DNA of 64,000 nucleotides from Massospora cicadina. Taxonomy: Eukaryota; Entomophthoromycota; Entomophthoromycetes; Entomophthorales; Entomophthoraceae. Position numbers and translations under genes: made by a program. Location: positions 26,264-90,263 of the forward strand of contig JAKSZP010005634.1 of NCBI GenBank assembly GCA_022478985.1, in the 5' to 3' direction. Within the stretch, counting starts at the first letter, position 1. Each line of letters opens with the position of its first letter. A model generated the notes under the pieces. The model did not search any database and had not been told where the DNA came from. It was given only the letters and a program-made list of their open reading frames with translations. Of this stretch, positions 47,222 to 58,409 are shown piece after piece.

Positions 47222-48455
47222 GCGTGATGGAGGTCCTCTGAGATGAAAGTATTTTACCCAATGGTGATTGGGTGAATTACATAAAAATATTTCCAAATGG
47301 GTACATCATGCCCCAAAACCCCATTTTGTCTGTTGTTCACCCAGGGGCTCCCAAAAATTATGAGATCTGATACGTTAATGCACCATATTTTCTAAAATGG
47401 ATGTGTTTCATAATATTCTGCATGCTACTCCAAAACCCTGCTATACTCAAAGTTTACCAAAGCTTAATATTGAATGCTGGTACTAAATTGATCTCTTTTT
47501 TCGCTCTAACCCGCGCCCTGAAATAAAAATTTAAAAATCGCTTAATTTTCTTCTACTAAAGAAGAATAAATTTTTAAGTTTTTATTATTTTTGTGGATAT
47601 CCTGCCGCGTTCAGCACCTACAAGCCAGAACCCTTGCTGGATCACACAGTGCTTAATGAGGGATCATCTGAGGCTAAGCGATACCATAACTTTTACAATA
47701 ATTGATATCCAGCGCCAGATAACAAAAAAACTATGTACATGCATTCAGCTGCATATGCATCACCCCATTGACTATGTTAATATTCAAGGCATCTGATTGC
47801 CCTGAATAGATTTCCAGGCTACAAAGTGATTGAGGGTCAGATCATCACCTTTTCTTATAATTAGTTTCTCCTTGACCAACCTCTCTGTTGGTAAACTCCT
47901 TACAAAAGACTTTTTATCTATATTTATTAACTTAACCTATGTTACCTATTGTTGTCCTCTTGGTATACCTCTTAATGGTGACACTCTTGTTTTCTTACAT
48001 GTGTGAAGGGTGCAGTAACATCATATTGGGTGCGTACACTTTACTTTTAGCAATGGTATCTTCTGGGAGAGTTGGAGACACCCTCCTCACATTAGACGAT
48101 TAACCTAATTATTTTTCTCAAAAGAATTTTAATTACTTGGGATTTTTTCTTAAGGGGATTGAGTGCGTTGGCTATGCATCATGGTTCTGATGCTTCTAGC
48201 CACTGCTTTATCTTTTAATTTAGCAGTGAGTCAGATCAGCTTTTCTCTTTTAACTATCTGAGGTTAACTCCAACCCTTTCTGTGAGTACTTGGTGGATTT
48301 GGACCATTTGAGACCTTGTTGCTTGGGCTTCCAATTTTTCCAAAGTTTATTATTTACTAAAAGCAGCCCTCACTCGCCTTCCCTTGGCGTTGAATGGCTG
48401 CGTCAGCTTCTACCCCAGGTTACTTCCTGGGTATTTATCATTTTGAAAACTATGC
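47222..48455. other. Unassigned stretch
   Basis: Only short frames, such as 47593-47796 plus (67 codons, no motif). No copy elsewhere in the window was seen. Confidence 0.4.
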
Positions 48456-49121
48456 TTATGATGGAGTAGGCGATGGAAGGTTAAGAGCGCCTCCTGGAAG
48501 TGGGTCATCCCACATTCTCTTCCATTCAATCTCCTTGAGTTGTTTGAGCCCAGTCACAGTGGGTGCTTTTGGGCCATATTTATATGAATCCCAGTTGGGT
48601 CCTTGGCTTACAGTGTCTTGAGTCGTCCAAGTGACATTATTTATGAAAACCATTATCAATTGGTCAGTGGACACGCAAGAAGGTGGGCTCGAATTGCCTC
48701 CTCCTATCTGGTGATTGGTTCATTTGTTTGTGAATTCCCCACCCCAACTGAGGGGAGGTTTATTAGCTTCATAAAACTCACTTGATAATTTCCCCAGATA
48801 AGATCATGTCCAGTAAACTATCAATAAATATTGGTGCTCCAGGTCTCGCTTCCTTAGAAAACCTGGATGAGTATAGCTGTTTGTAAGGAGATTGTCTATA
48901 ACTCTCCTGTTTCCAGTGTGGTGGTGCTTGGTGCACAGAGCCAAAACATGGAAACTAGCCATTAGAACCAAAGTTACTAGAGCCCAGCAGAGGAGGATGG
49001 AGCAATAATAACTCAAAGGGAAAAGTGTGATTACCATAACAAAAACACCACCAAAAACAATGCATTGCACAAAGGGGAAAATGGTAAGCATCCCAGGATG
49101 GAGGGAACCTGGGAGAACCAA
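48456..49121 (-). CDS. Two unrecognised minus-strand ORFs, one strongly hydrophobic
   Basis: 48804-49121 (105 codons) has a hydrophobic run of about 45 residues near its start (FVQCIVFGGVFVMVITLF, then LLCWALVTLVLMASFHVLAL), enough for two membrane passes. 48456-48674 (72 codons) follows on the same strand and reads TWTTQDTVSQGPNWD and EIEWKRMWDDPLPGG. G+C is higher than in the flanks. They could be exons of one gene or the pieces of an unknown element. No splice junction could be proven, and the coding claim is weak. Confidence 0.22.
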
Positions 49122-49371
49122 TGGTGCATGAGGAGCTAACTAGATCATCTGTAAAATTGTTTGGTGAATGTAGCGCGAGACCTCCTCAAAGAGATCCACA
49201 CTCAGGATTGGTCTGAAATATCATCTTAATAAAAATGGCAAAAATGGGAAAGGTTTATTAGGAAGTCAACCAACAAGGAATGTTGGTCATGGGAAACAAA
49301 ATCAAACTACGTCAGGGAAATATGGGGTTTGCTAAAGTGGGACCAAGCACCAACCCACCAATAGGCAAACA

Positions 49372-49758
49372 CTACCATCCAGATTGGTAGAATATGCTGA
49401 AACTGACTTCACTCATGTTTGATTGAAGTTGGATTTGACCTGAACGTGTGATTTCATAAATGGAATGGGTTTTGAAACCCCGTTCATTGACTAACCAAAT
49501 TACACCATCTGCGTTCATTACATAAACTGTCCGTTTTAACGCCTGGGCTGATGTAAGGGGATGGGCATTAGGAACCTCACCAGTAACAACCTGGGCATAT
49601 TTAGCTTGTACCCAGCGTTGGTCTAGTGTGTGCTTGAGGTCAGTGAGGTCCTGAAGCTTCACCTTCTGGGCATCCTGGCGCCCAGCCTTATCCTTGAGGT
49701 TGATCCCCACTATGATGTCATTTGACCATGACAGTACCGGCCATACATTGATATTCAT
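49372..49758 (-). CDS. Unrecognised 128-codon ORF
   Basis: One of the longest uninterrupted frames outside a known element. An in-frame stop lies five codons before the ATG, so the start is sound if the ORF is real. It reads DIIVGINLKDKAG, DLTDLKHTLDQRWVQAKY, TVYVMNADGVIWLVNE and EITRSGQIQ, soluble-looking with no signal peptide. TLDQRWV resembles TLDERWV in the gag-like regions at 4.7 and 61.3 kb. This may mean that it is a piece of a related element, or it may be chance. No function is assigned. Confidence 0.35.
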   Translation of the reverse strand: MNINVWPVLSWSNDIIVGINLKDKAGRQDAQKVKLQDLTDLKHTLDQRWVQAKYAQVVTGEVPNAHPLTSAQALKRTVYVMNADGVIWLVNERGFKTHSIYEITRSGQIQLQSNMSEVSFSIFYQSGW

Positions 49759-49900
49759 ATAACCTCTTTAAACTAACAGGGTGGTAGAACATGTTAATGG
49801 GAGTTGGTGTCATGGAAACTGGTCTGCATGAGGTCTTCTCCATTAAGTCCCATGGCATAAAGAGGGTAAATGCCAAGGCATTTAAAATTAAATAAAACAT

Positions 49901-51088
49901 ATGAGGCGATCTCTAATATGTGTCTAATATAGCTTGCTACATAAAATTATAAAAAATAAGCGTTAGAAGAAGAGGGGAATAATCCACCAAATTTTATGAA
50001 GTTTTATAGAACTTTCTTAATTCATGATTTGATAATGAGGTTGTAGAGACGGTGTAAACAATAGATACATAAATTTGCATTTTCCACATTAGCAGCTGAG
50101 CTCCAGATTAAGGTGTAGAACCATCTGGTAGGCTCAAAAATTCTTGTTTGGTTTTTATTTATTGCAAAATATGCAATAGTAAGAATAGTGTATTATGTTA
50201 AACCTTTAACCCTTAGCTATGGAAGTATATTTGAAAAGTAAGGAGATAAGTACTTGAAATTTTTAATATCAAGGCGAGGAAATGGATGGGTGGAATAGGT
50301 CTCATAGTTGAATCAGAATCTTGAAAGTATATGCTAAGCAGCTCAATCTCAAAAATCAAATTTTGCACATGTCTCTGCCCTAATATTTTGTTACTTTTTG
50401 TATTTTAGCTAAGTTTGGGTACCTCTTCTCAACTAGGGGATCATTATGTAGGGATATCTCGACTGGAAGGGCCGCTATCCAATCTTTTTGATCACCTGAT
50501 AGAGGTCATTAATATTTCTAAGGAATTTTTAGTCCCTTATTTAAGTAGATACCCAGACCTCCTTTTGGGATGCTCTGTACCCAGAATTATGGCACTAGCC
50601 GTGGCAGCTGGTGTCAATATTTCAAAAATAGCTGTGACCAATCCTATAAGGTGTAGCCATTACTTATCCAGTTCTCTGCTAGCTTAAAGATCAAGCTAAC
50701 ACTGAGTGTTTAGTATGTCATCCTTCTAGGCTCTATATGGAATAGAATTATAGTTATTCAGTAGTGCACATCATCTTAAAAATGGATTTTCCATATAACG
50801 CTGAATTAACCATATGGGCACAGGATGATGAAGTAATATAATCATGGATTACCATGGAAGCTTTAGTCTCAACTACATCTAGGTAGACTGATTAATTCAA
50901 TCTACAATGCTCAACGCTCTCTTCTTATCAGATATGCAATCTTGTCTGTTAATATCACCATTGACACAGTGGGAACTAAATAAGCTTAAAACCTCCAAGT
51001 ATGGTCCTTACTATGTTGTTATAAGTTAGGATGCAAGTATGATTAGCTGATGTGACCCATGGAACTGTGGCAAACTAAGACTATGGAA
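49901..51088. other. Unassigned stretch with one 90-codon ORF
   Basis: The plus-strand frame 50415-50687 (90 codons) contains LTR-like no motif and no recognised domain; the middle is moderately hydrophobic. Other frames are shorter. No internal or external repeat was detected. Confidence 0.4.
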
Positions 51089-51093
51089 GGTTT

Positions 51094-51739
51094 TGTAATT
51101 AATGGAACCACCCAGATTTTATTCGCCAGATGTCTGAATTTTCAGCGGAGTAAATCAATGCCAAAATAGGTCCAGCAGCTAAGTTGGACCACTGAGGTAA
51201 GCTGGTAGAGTTGAATAATACCAACCCATCTTTAACTCTTGAAATTTGGAAAAATCTCAGATGTGGAAAAGAATGGCAGGTAATCAAGGATGCAAATCCC
51301 TAAAGTAACCTTTATTTTTATTTAATGAAATAAAATTGAGCGAGGAGTTCCTGGAATTTATCTGGAATTGCAAGTGAGACAAGAAAAAGTCAGAGCAACT
51401 AGAAAAAGCCAATGCCCTGGAAGCTCAAGGTTTTGTTTTTGTGATAAAACCTTGTTGCATCCAACCCTCAGGTAAGGCACTAGGCCTAAATGGCCATGAG
51501 AAGCTGCAAAAATTCTAGCTGAGGTTTATAATGACAGTAATTGCCCTTTTAAAGGTTGCACTTCAGGAAGCCCTCTCCTGGCCATTATTAAAGCTCTTTC
51601 AAGCCTAAAGCATAGCTTGGAGAGGGAAAAACCCTGGATCTGAGATACCCTTGGTCAGAAGCCCTTCAGGCGTTTTAACTCAAACTGGAATCCATATTCT
51701 GAGTAAAATGAGATGAACGGTTTGAACCATTTTGTCACA
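51094..51739 (+). repeat. Left LTR of the TRIM-like element
   Basis: Starts TGTAATTAATGGAACCACC and ends CATTTTGTCACA. CAAGGTTTT (51426-51434) and AAAACCTTG (51446-51454) form a hairpin kept in all three copies. AATAAA occurs on both strands close to its middle. Confidence 0.88.
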
Positions 51740-52248
51740 TCAACCTGTTAAAGTGAAATCCCAAAAGAGAGCTCACCAGCAAGAGACTGCCACCACAAGG
51801 GATTTTTGGGGCTTGAGGTAACTCGCCCCAAGAAATTTATCCAGAATTAATTCTGTTTCCCTTGTGGTGAGGGAATCCCTGACGAGGGCAAATTAAGACT
51901 GAGATGCTGGATCAGCCCACCCAATGTGGGGAGAACACCTAACACTTGGATGGAATGCACTCTATAAAAGGGTGCATGGTCCAGTGCAGCCTGGCCACAA
52001 CCACCATGTAAAGGGTTGACCAAAAGGGTGTGAATCTGCTGGGCCAAGTTCCCATGGTGCTCTTCAATCTCTGATGAGGGGGAGACCTCATCTGAGTAAC
52101 ACCCACATCAACATGGTTCCAGGGTTGGCCATCAGTCACTGGCTACCTCCAGTGCTGGTTACTCACAACAAGGACCCAAGGCAACAACGAGATCAGGTAA
52201 GTGGAGCTCTGAATTAGGCAAATTAGAAAAAAGGTGAGTTTGAAATTA
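51740..52248. other. Internal core of the TRIM-like element
   Basis: 509 bases without a domain. Two overlapping 66-codon minus frames (51847-52047 and 51939-52139) have no recognised motif. A TATAAAAGGG sequence occurs near 51963. The core is richer in G+C than the surrounding DNA. Confidence 0.6.
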
Positions 52249-52896
52249 TGTATTGAATATAATCACCCAGATTCTGTTCACCAGATGCCTAAATTTTCAG
52301 CAGAATAAATTGGCACCAAAGTAGATCTAACAGTCAAGTTGAACCACTAAGGTAATCTGGTAGGGTTAACAATACCAAAACATCTTTAACTCTCAAAATT
52401 TTGGGAAAACTCAGACAAATGAAAAAGAATGGCAGGTAAGTGAGGATGCAAATCTCCCAAAGTAACCTTTATTTTTATTTAAAGAAATAAAATCAAGTGA
52501 GGTGATCCCAGCATTTCTCTGGCATTGCAAGTGAAACAAGAATAAGGCAGAGCAACTAGGGACAATGCCCCAGAAACTCAAGGTTTTGATTTTGTGATAA
52601 AACCTTGTTGCACCCAATGCTCAGGTAAGGCGTGAGGCCTAAACGGCCATAAGGAGCTGCAAAAGTTCTGAACTGAGGTTCAGAATGATAGGGGCTCAAC
52701 CTTTTAAAAGTTGCACTTCAGAAAGATCTCCAATGGCCATGTTTGAAGCTCTTTCAAGCCTAAAGCATAGCTCAGAGCAGGCAAACCCCTGGTTCCAAGC
52801 CACCCTTAGTTGAAATTCCTCAGACATTTCAACTCAAAATTTTAAATTTGAACCTTGAGTCAAAATGAAATGAATGGGTTGAACCATTTTGTCACA
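52249..52896 (+). repeat. Right LTR of the TRIM-like element
   Basis: Starts TGTATTGAATATAATCACCC and ends CATTTTGTCACA. It aligns with the left copy over its whole length with scattered differences, so the insertion is not recent. Confidence 0.88.
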
Positions 52897-52901
52897 GGTT
52901 T

Positions 52902-53690
52902 CTTTGATCCTATATCCCCCTGTGACAAGACCTTGTGAGGGGCTCTGTCATAGTTTGAGGCAATGACCAATTCAAAAAACTCATCATAACAAATAATCAC
53001 AAAACTAGAGAACAAGTGTCCATTATATCTATGTGAATATCAGGTCAGTTTAGAAGGATGAGATTCTGGTCAGTAAGTTCACAAGGAATTACTAATCCTA
53101 TGTTATCCATTGACAGACCATATAGACTAGCTTTTTAATCTTTAATTTAAGCTGAAAGCACTAATAATATAGCAAACAAACCTTATGAAAAGTTAGATAA
53201 AGAAGACCATTGTTCATCCTTTAATCTTGAAGAAATCTTAAGATCTTGTTTGAGGGGGATCAATATACTCTCTTTGGTAATAAGCTCCCTATTGCACTAT
53301 AAAGATCAAATATTTTTAATACAATAAGAAGTTCTTATTGTATTATACATATTATCTCACATACTTTTATTAAATTTTCTCATCAGTTTAAGACATTGCA
53401 GCACATTGCTGATCTTAACCATGGATAGTAGCTGTCAAGATCCTTTCTTGATACAAAATTGACATCTGCCACTATGTTTGAAGAGGCTATATTTAAAAGA
53501 GCTATCATGAGAATAGCTAGGTTTCCAGTTTATATATCCCAAGCCAAAAAAACTTTCTTTGCCATAATAACAATTATATGAAGCTGATGGCACTCTTAAT
53601 GAAAGCTTAGTTTTCTCTTGGCACATTGATTTTATGGCACTATGAAGCTATGAATGAAATAATCTCACTACTATAAAAGCAATAAAATTT
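52902..53690. other. Unassigned stretch with a perfect palindrome
   Basis: No domain is readable. TAATACAATAAGAA (53317-53330) and its exact reverse complement (53332-53345) are separated by one base. A 63-codon minus ORF at 53435-53626 has no motif. Confidence 0.5.
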
Positions 53691-53694
53691 ATGC

Positions 53695-54190
53695 TGGCAC
53701 ATCAAGTCTTTCACTTGTATGCCAGCACTCATCACATTTGCTGAGCATCAACTTTCTCAATACATTGAGGTGTTAGACACCGCTGGCCTCATCAACAAAG
53801 AAAACCCACAACTATACCTCCTTATGCCCCATCTTGCTTATGCCCCAAAAATCCATGTTGTCCGCCATGGTCCACCAACTAAAATGAGCACCAAACAAAA
53901 GTTTTCTTCAAGCTTCCTCACCTTCTTATATGGCTTCCTAGGCTGTTAGCTGAGGTGCCTTATTGGGAAAAAATTCTCTAATAATCCCTTTGTTTGGCCC
54001 ATTTGCAAATAAAGATGCATGGCGGCTCTCCCTTTTAGGTTGGGCACCACTAGTGCTAAAAAAGGCAATAAGATTCAATCCTTCAGAACTTTATTTTTGC
54101 CAAAGCTTCTCATACCTCTCTGACCCTCTAACTTTCCATATCAAGGATAAATCATCTCTTGTTGACTATATTCATTTTTTCATTTGATGA
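53695..54190 (+). pseudogene. Unnamed protein-coding repeat (UPR), copy 3, C-terminal part
   Basis: The 76-codon frame 53719-53949 reads ENPQLYLLMPHLAYAPK, HGPPTKMSTKQKFSSSFLTF, aligning with 37644-37850 of copy 2. The alignment continues in DNA through TTTGTTTGGCCCATTTGCAAA (in two parts) and GCACCACTAGTGCTAAAAAA to about 54060, including upstream CTGGCACATCAAGTC. The N-terminal half is absent. Conservation is better at the protein level than expected of random DNA, which supports past coding. Function unknown. Confidence 0.6.
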
Positions 54191-54309
54191 ATAGTTTGAT
54201 TTAAACCTTCAACTGCCAATTTTGAGCGCCATAAATCAACACACTTATGCACATTTTTATTTGCCCTTGACCAATCCATGTTTGCTACTTGCATAGGGAA
54301 CCTTCTCCT

Positions 54310-56910
54310 ACCGCTATCACCCTCTGCTACGTCTGGATAGTAGCTTACTAATTATTGATTAAAAGAATAAGTTGATCCTCGAATGTCGATTTCAGATTTA
54401 CCTTGGATATTTTCTCTTCGGTGCGGTATAGATCAGTCCCTGGATCGACCCGCCTTGAAATAGATAACTTATCGGAGTTGGCGATCGTGTCAAAGGTGAG
54501 TTTGGAGTGGCATCATCCGAACGTCCAACATGGATCCGGAGTTGTAACTCTGAGTCAAAGATTTCGGATTCGGTGGAATGGTAAAGTTATTTTTCTGATC
54601 CAATCAAACTCGCCACGGAGCATTAATCCAAGTTTCAAGATAGATTGTGGCTGACCGATAATTTATAGTTTACGTGACAGATTATCTTTTTCTTGGAGGA
54701 TGAATCGATGAGGTAAAGGATAGACTTCTTAGAGTGCTTATTTTCATAGAGGATGTATAGATGGGGTAAAGGATAGAATGGTTAAGAAAACCGATCTGCA
54801 AAGTTGATTTGGTTTAAAAGGATGGGTTCGGTCCAACCTTGTTTACAGCAGCACAGTTTATAAACTGGCGAGCATCGGATTAAAAGTCAAACTTGTTCCA
54901 CAGGTTTAAGATCAGGCGAATCGATTATGCTAGATCACTGTAATGTCACCCATAATCTATTCTAACCTCGGCATAGGATACGATAACCAGATTATCTCCC
55001 AAGCCAACCATATCTTAACCTTGGGGATAATATCATAGTAGCTCTACCTGATTCATTATTAGCAAAGCTATATCGATAGTTGATTATGTAGATCACTAGC
55101 AATTACACTAATCATTTATAAGGCTTATAAATCAATTTGAGAGTGCGGTATGGTAATTGAGGTTATTTGGGTATATGCATAAAGCCTTATAAAGCACGAA
55201 CATCTGTATCATTTGAACCTCGGATCAAGCACTTCCTTGACTGTATAGCCTGCAGCTTTAAACTAATAATGGCTTATTTGATACTGCCCATATTTACCTC
55301 ATTCCTAATTACTCCAAAATATGTAAGTTGGTTTGAGGAATAATATAAATATACCCCAACTTATATCCAATTGGCTGCATTAAGCAAAAGTTACTATATT
55401 AGACCCCACTAAGGCTAAAATTTGGTTGTGCACCTCAAATTTGATTTGAAACGAAGCATCCTCATAAACATCTCCCCCTTAGGCTAAAATTTTTTGAATG
55501 TTGAGACTAAATTTAAATCGACGTCATTTTATCTATTCGACCGAGCAATTTAAGCGCGGAAAAGCCTCCTCGGAATCAAGAAAGGCCGACTAAACATTAC
55601 AATTTTGCTGATAAAGGTAGCAACTTTTATCGGTAAAACTCAGGTTAGCTAATCCCCTCTCTAATCAATACGGAGAATCGCGGTTTAAAAAGGTTCGATC
55701 CGTAAATAAAGTGCGAAATCCGTACTCAATCAAACCCCAAGTGGTTACAACCTATAAATTAGACGCTTATTCCGCATCAATGATTTACACTATAAAAGTA
55801 GACGATTATTCCGCATCAATAACTGCCAGCTAGTCTGCCTTATAAAAAGTTCCACCTTTATGCATATTGCCTCGAGTGGCGGCAATTTAAATTAGAGTAG
55901 GGTGCTTGCAGCTAATACATGATGATGGTGCCACCAGTTCATGTTAAGCCAATGATTGTCCACATTATTATTACATATTTTTCACCTACAGGTTCGTTAT
56001 GCCTCATTGATTGTCTAATTATTATTACTTATCTTTACCTACAAAATATGTACAGATTAACCTCAACCTTCGCCAAACAAAACAATCTTAGGGTTGCACT
56101 TTATTTCGTTAAATTGTAATACCTCGTCACCCTTTTGGATCGGCCTAAATATTTCCTCATTCGGATCATAGGATGATCTTATAACTGGGCTTTTTAGCAT
56201 AGCCTATTAATCCATTCGGATCAAACATGAGCGTAAACGTATCCAACGCTGATTCGGATTATTGTAGTTAAACCTCATCTTTTCAATCTAAAACCAAAAT
56301 CAGCATCCTATACTAAATATTACTAAGTATTAAATCTCACGCATAATAAGCTCAAGTCTCGTAGTCGGATTATGCGCTGATGCTACCGGAGAAATTATCA
56401 CATTCAATCGTAAAGGCCCGGCAACTAAAATTCAAACATGTTTTCCAAGTCCAATCACTTAAACTTGTCCATCTCTCCACGATGCCGAATCGCACAGGCT
56501 GATAGCCTTAAATTTTAGAGTCGCTCTATCAAATCCAAAATTTAAATTACGACCTTCAACTGATGGCGTGAAGTTTATTCGAGGTGGGTTAGTGGTAGTA
56601 TTTTAAAGCAAACCTATAACTAACCTCAGCGCGAGGATCACTCAGTTTCACGTGATTCATTTTTATCTAAAGATCTTTGTAATTCTAAAACTGTCCCTTT
56701 GTCGTTTTTTCAAATGGTCAGATATAAAAACCTGATCATTTTCTATAATAAAAGTAAGCCCTTCAACTCTAGGTTTATTTTATTTTGTTTTATTTTAACC
56801 TTATGGACCTAACCTATGGAATTTGGGCCTAAATCTGATGCCGTGCTCACAGACAATGGACAATGTAATAACTGATAGCAGTAATACTTGAGGCACTATT
56901 AATGTCGCAA
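54310..56910. other. CpG-rich island of unknown nature
   Basis: I count 17 CpG in 54361-54660 and none in 57001-57300. The density stays high to about 56700. ORFs are short (54403-54654, 55919-56119) and lack motifs. Two internal duplications occur: 54696-54724 with 54749-54777, and 55760-55781 with 55799-55820. Near the right end a TATAAAAA (56732-56739) is followed by AATAAAAG, as in an LTR. It may be a long young LTR, another recent insertion or single-copy DNA that escaped CpG decay. Confidence 0.5.
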
Positions 56911-58111
56911 GTCATGAATTAACTGAAAATTTGGATCCTTCATGACAATTCAATGATTCATCTTGTCATGATGCCCTATAATCTGCATGAAATTTATCTT
57001 TTGAACAAAAAACAATAATCTTCATCTATTCATATACAAACCAGGCTTTCAGAAGATTTATGCAGGAATCTATTATAAATTCTTCATTTACAATACTTAA
57101 GGAGATAATTATTGTATAATCCCTTACATTGGATTTATGTAATGATCAGCCTATCAACTAGACAAGCAAGAGAATGGTATAATACTAGCTTGCTAGTTGA
57201 GCCATAAAGTTATTTGAACCTATTGCAAGGATAAATTTAATATTTGATATAAGGATATACAATTTAAATCTAAAAGCTACACCTCAAAGATTATAATAGT
57301 AATAATAAAAAATATATAATTTGAAGAGATAATGGAACTTTATAACCAAGTGGTATATTAGTGTTATAAATAATTGAACCAATGACTCTTTACATGAGAA
57401 AAAGGGGATACAAAGTCATCTCTGGTCACAATCTCACAGTTCCCATTAAATCACCCTAGGGATCAAGCAACTATAATTATAATGGCCCATAGATCTCTAT
57501 TTGGCAAAAATAAAGCTAGCTTTGAGGGAGCTTGGAGAAAGCCACAACATGTTCTAATCATCCTCAGCATGCTTTTATTGTCAAAATTAATTTCATATTT
57601 GGGAGATTTTTATTTGAGGATATTAAAAAAGATGGAAAATCAAAAAATCCAGAACTCTCACAAGTGAGAGCACTTTAATATCTAAAGGGATTTTATATTG
57701 TCAAACTTTGCGCTGTTCTTGAGATATTGTAACTTCAGTAATATCTTTCAAAGTTGTGGGATGTTATCAAGTTTAGAGGTATAGAATAGGGGGAAAGTCA
57801 CAAAATATTGCAAAGATGGAAATTGAAAGGAATGATTGAGTGCAACATAATTAGCTAAATCCTGATCTATCCATAAAACTTTTTAGAGAAATTCCAGATA
57901 ATAGAGATACCATTCCTCAGAGTTCCAACATCTGACCAGCAAAGGAGATTATGGAATTAAAGTTTTTGATGCCAGTAAAAAATAGTAGAAACCAAATGGA
58001 AAGTTTTTTGTTCAGGGAATTAATGCCTATGACAAAATTAGGATATTAAATTTTTTATTATTTTAAAAATCCAGGTGAGGGATTTCTCTATATAAGAGCT
58101 ATTAACATTTG
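56911..58111. other. Unassigned AT-rich stretch
   Basis: CpG-poor. The plus frame 57482-57667 (61 codons) shows no motif. Weak A-box-like sequence near 57350 is not accompanied by a B box. No repeat copy seen. Confidence 0.45.
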
Positions 58112-58127
58112 GTCTGACCACTATAAA

Positions 58128-58265
58128 GTAAATGAGGTGGGTTGATTTTGAAACAAATATACCATGCCATGTTTTTTATCCTGTGCTGGTTTAAAACCTA
58201 TTTCAAACAAAAAATCTGACCCAAAGTGGGGCAGAAACCACTCTGCTATGCTATCCACTACTCTA
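58128..58265 (-). mobile_element. SINE-A copy 2 (138 bp)
   Basis: Reverse complement of copy 1 type: minus-strand head GTGGATAGCATAGCAGAGTGG, then a decayed B box TAGGTTTTAAACC, and tail AAAATCAACCCACCTCA. GTCTGACCACTATAAA (58112-58127) and GTCTGACCAACTATATGA (58266-58283) form the target-site duplication with one insertion. Confidence 0.8.
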
Positions 58266-58409
58266 GTCTGACCAACTATATGAACAGACTGTTTTGTTTA
58301 CACATTTATATATTTTAAATAATAATTAGACTGAGGACTTCAGACATATACTTTGTCCCACACCAACACTAATCTTATAATTGATTTACTATCAATTCTA
58401 TCAGGCTGC

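Larger units (their letters stand above)
51094..52896 (+). mobile_element. TRIM-like non-autonomous LTR retrotransposon, 1.8 kb
   Basis: Two direct repeats (51094-51739 and 52249-52896, 646 and 648 bp) enclose 509 bp. GGTTT flanks the whole unit exactly (51089-51093 and 52897-52901), so it inserted as one element. The core has no long ORF and no retroelement domain. Ends are TGTA...CACA. No convincing PBS was seen after the left repeat. A purine-rich stretch GAAAAAAGGTGAG lies about 10-25 bases before the right repeat. It must have been moved by another element's enzymes. A solo copy of the repeat is at 58410-59057. Confidence 0.88.

Noticed and set aside
51094..51739. DNA transposon with terminal inverted repeats
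   Set aside because: The ends are loosely inverted (TGTAA.../TGTGAC...), but the full-length direct repeat pair with 5-bp TSDs around both copies fits an LTR element better.
57340..57400. tRNA-like sequence with AACCAAGTGGTA
   Set aside because: Resembles an A box, but no B box follows at the right distance and no TSD was seen.
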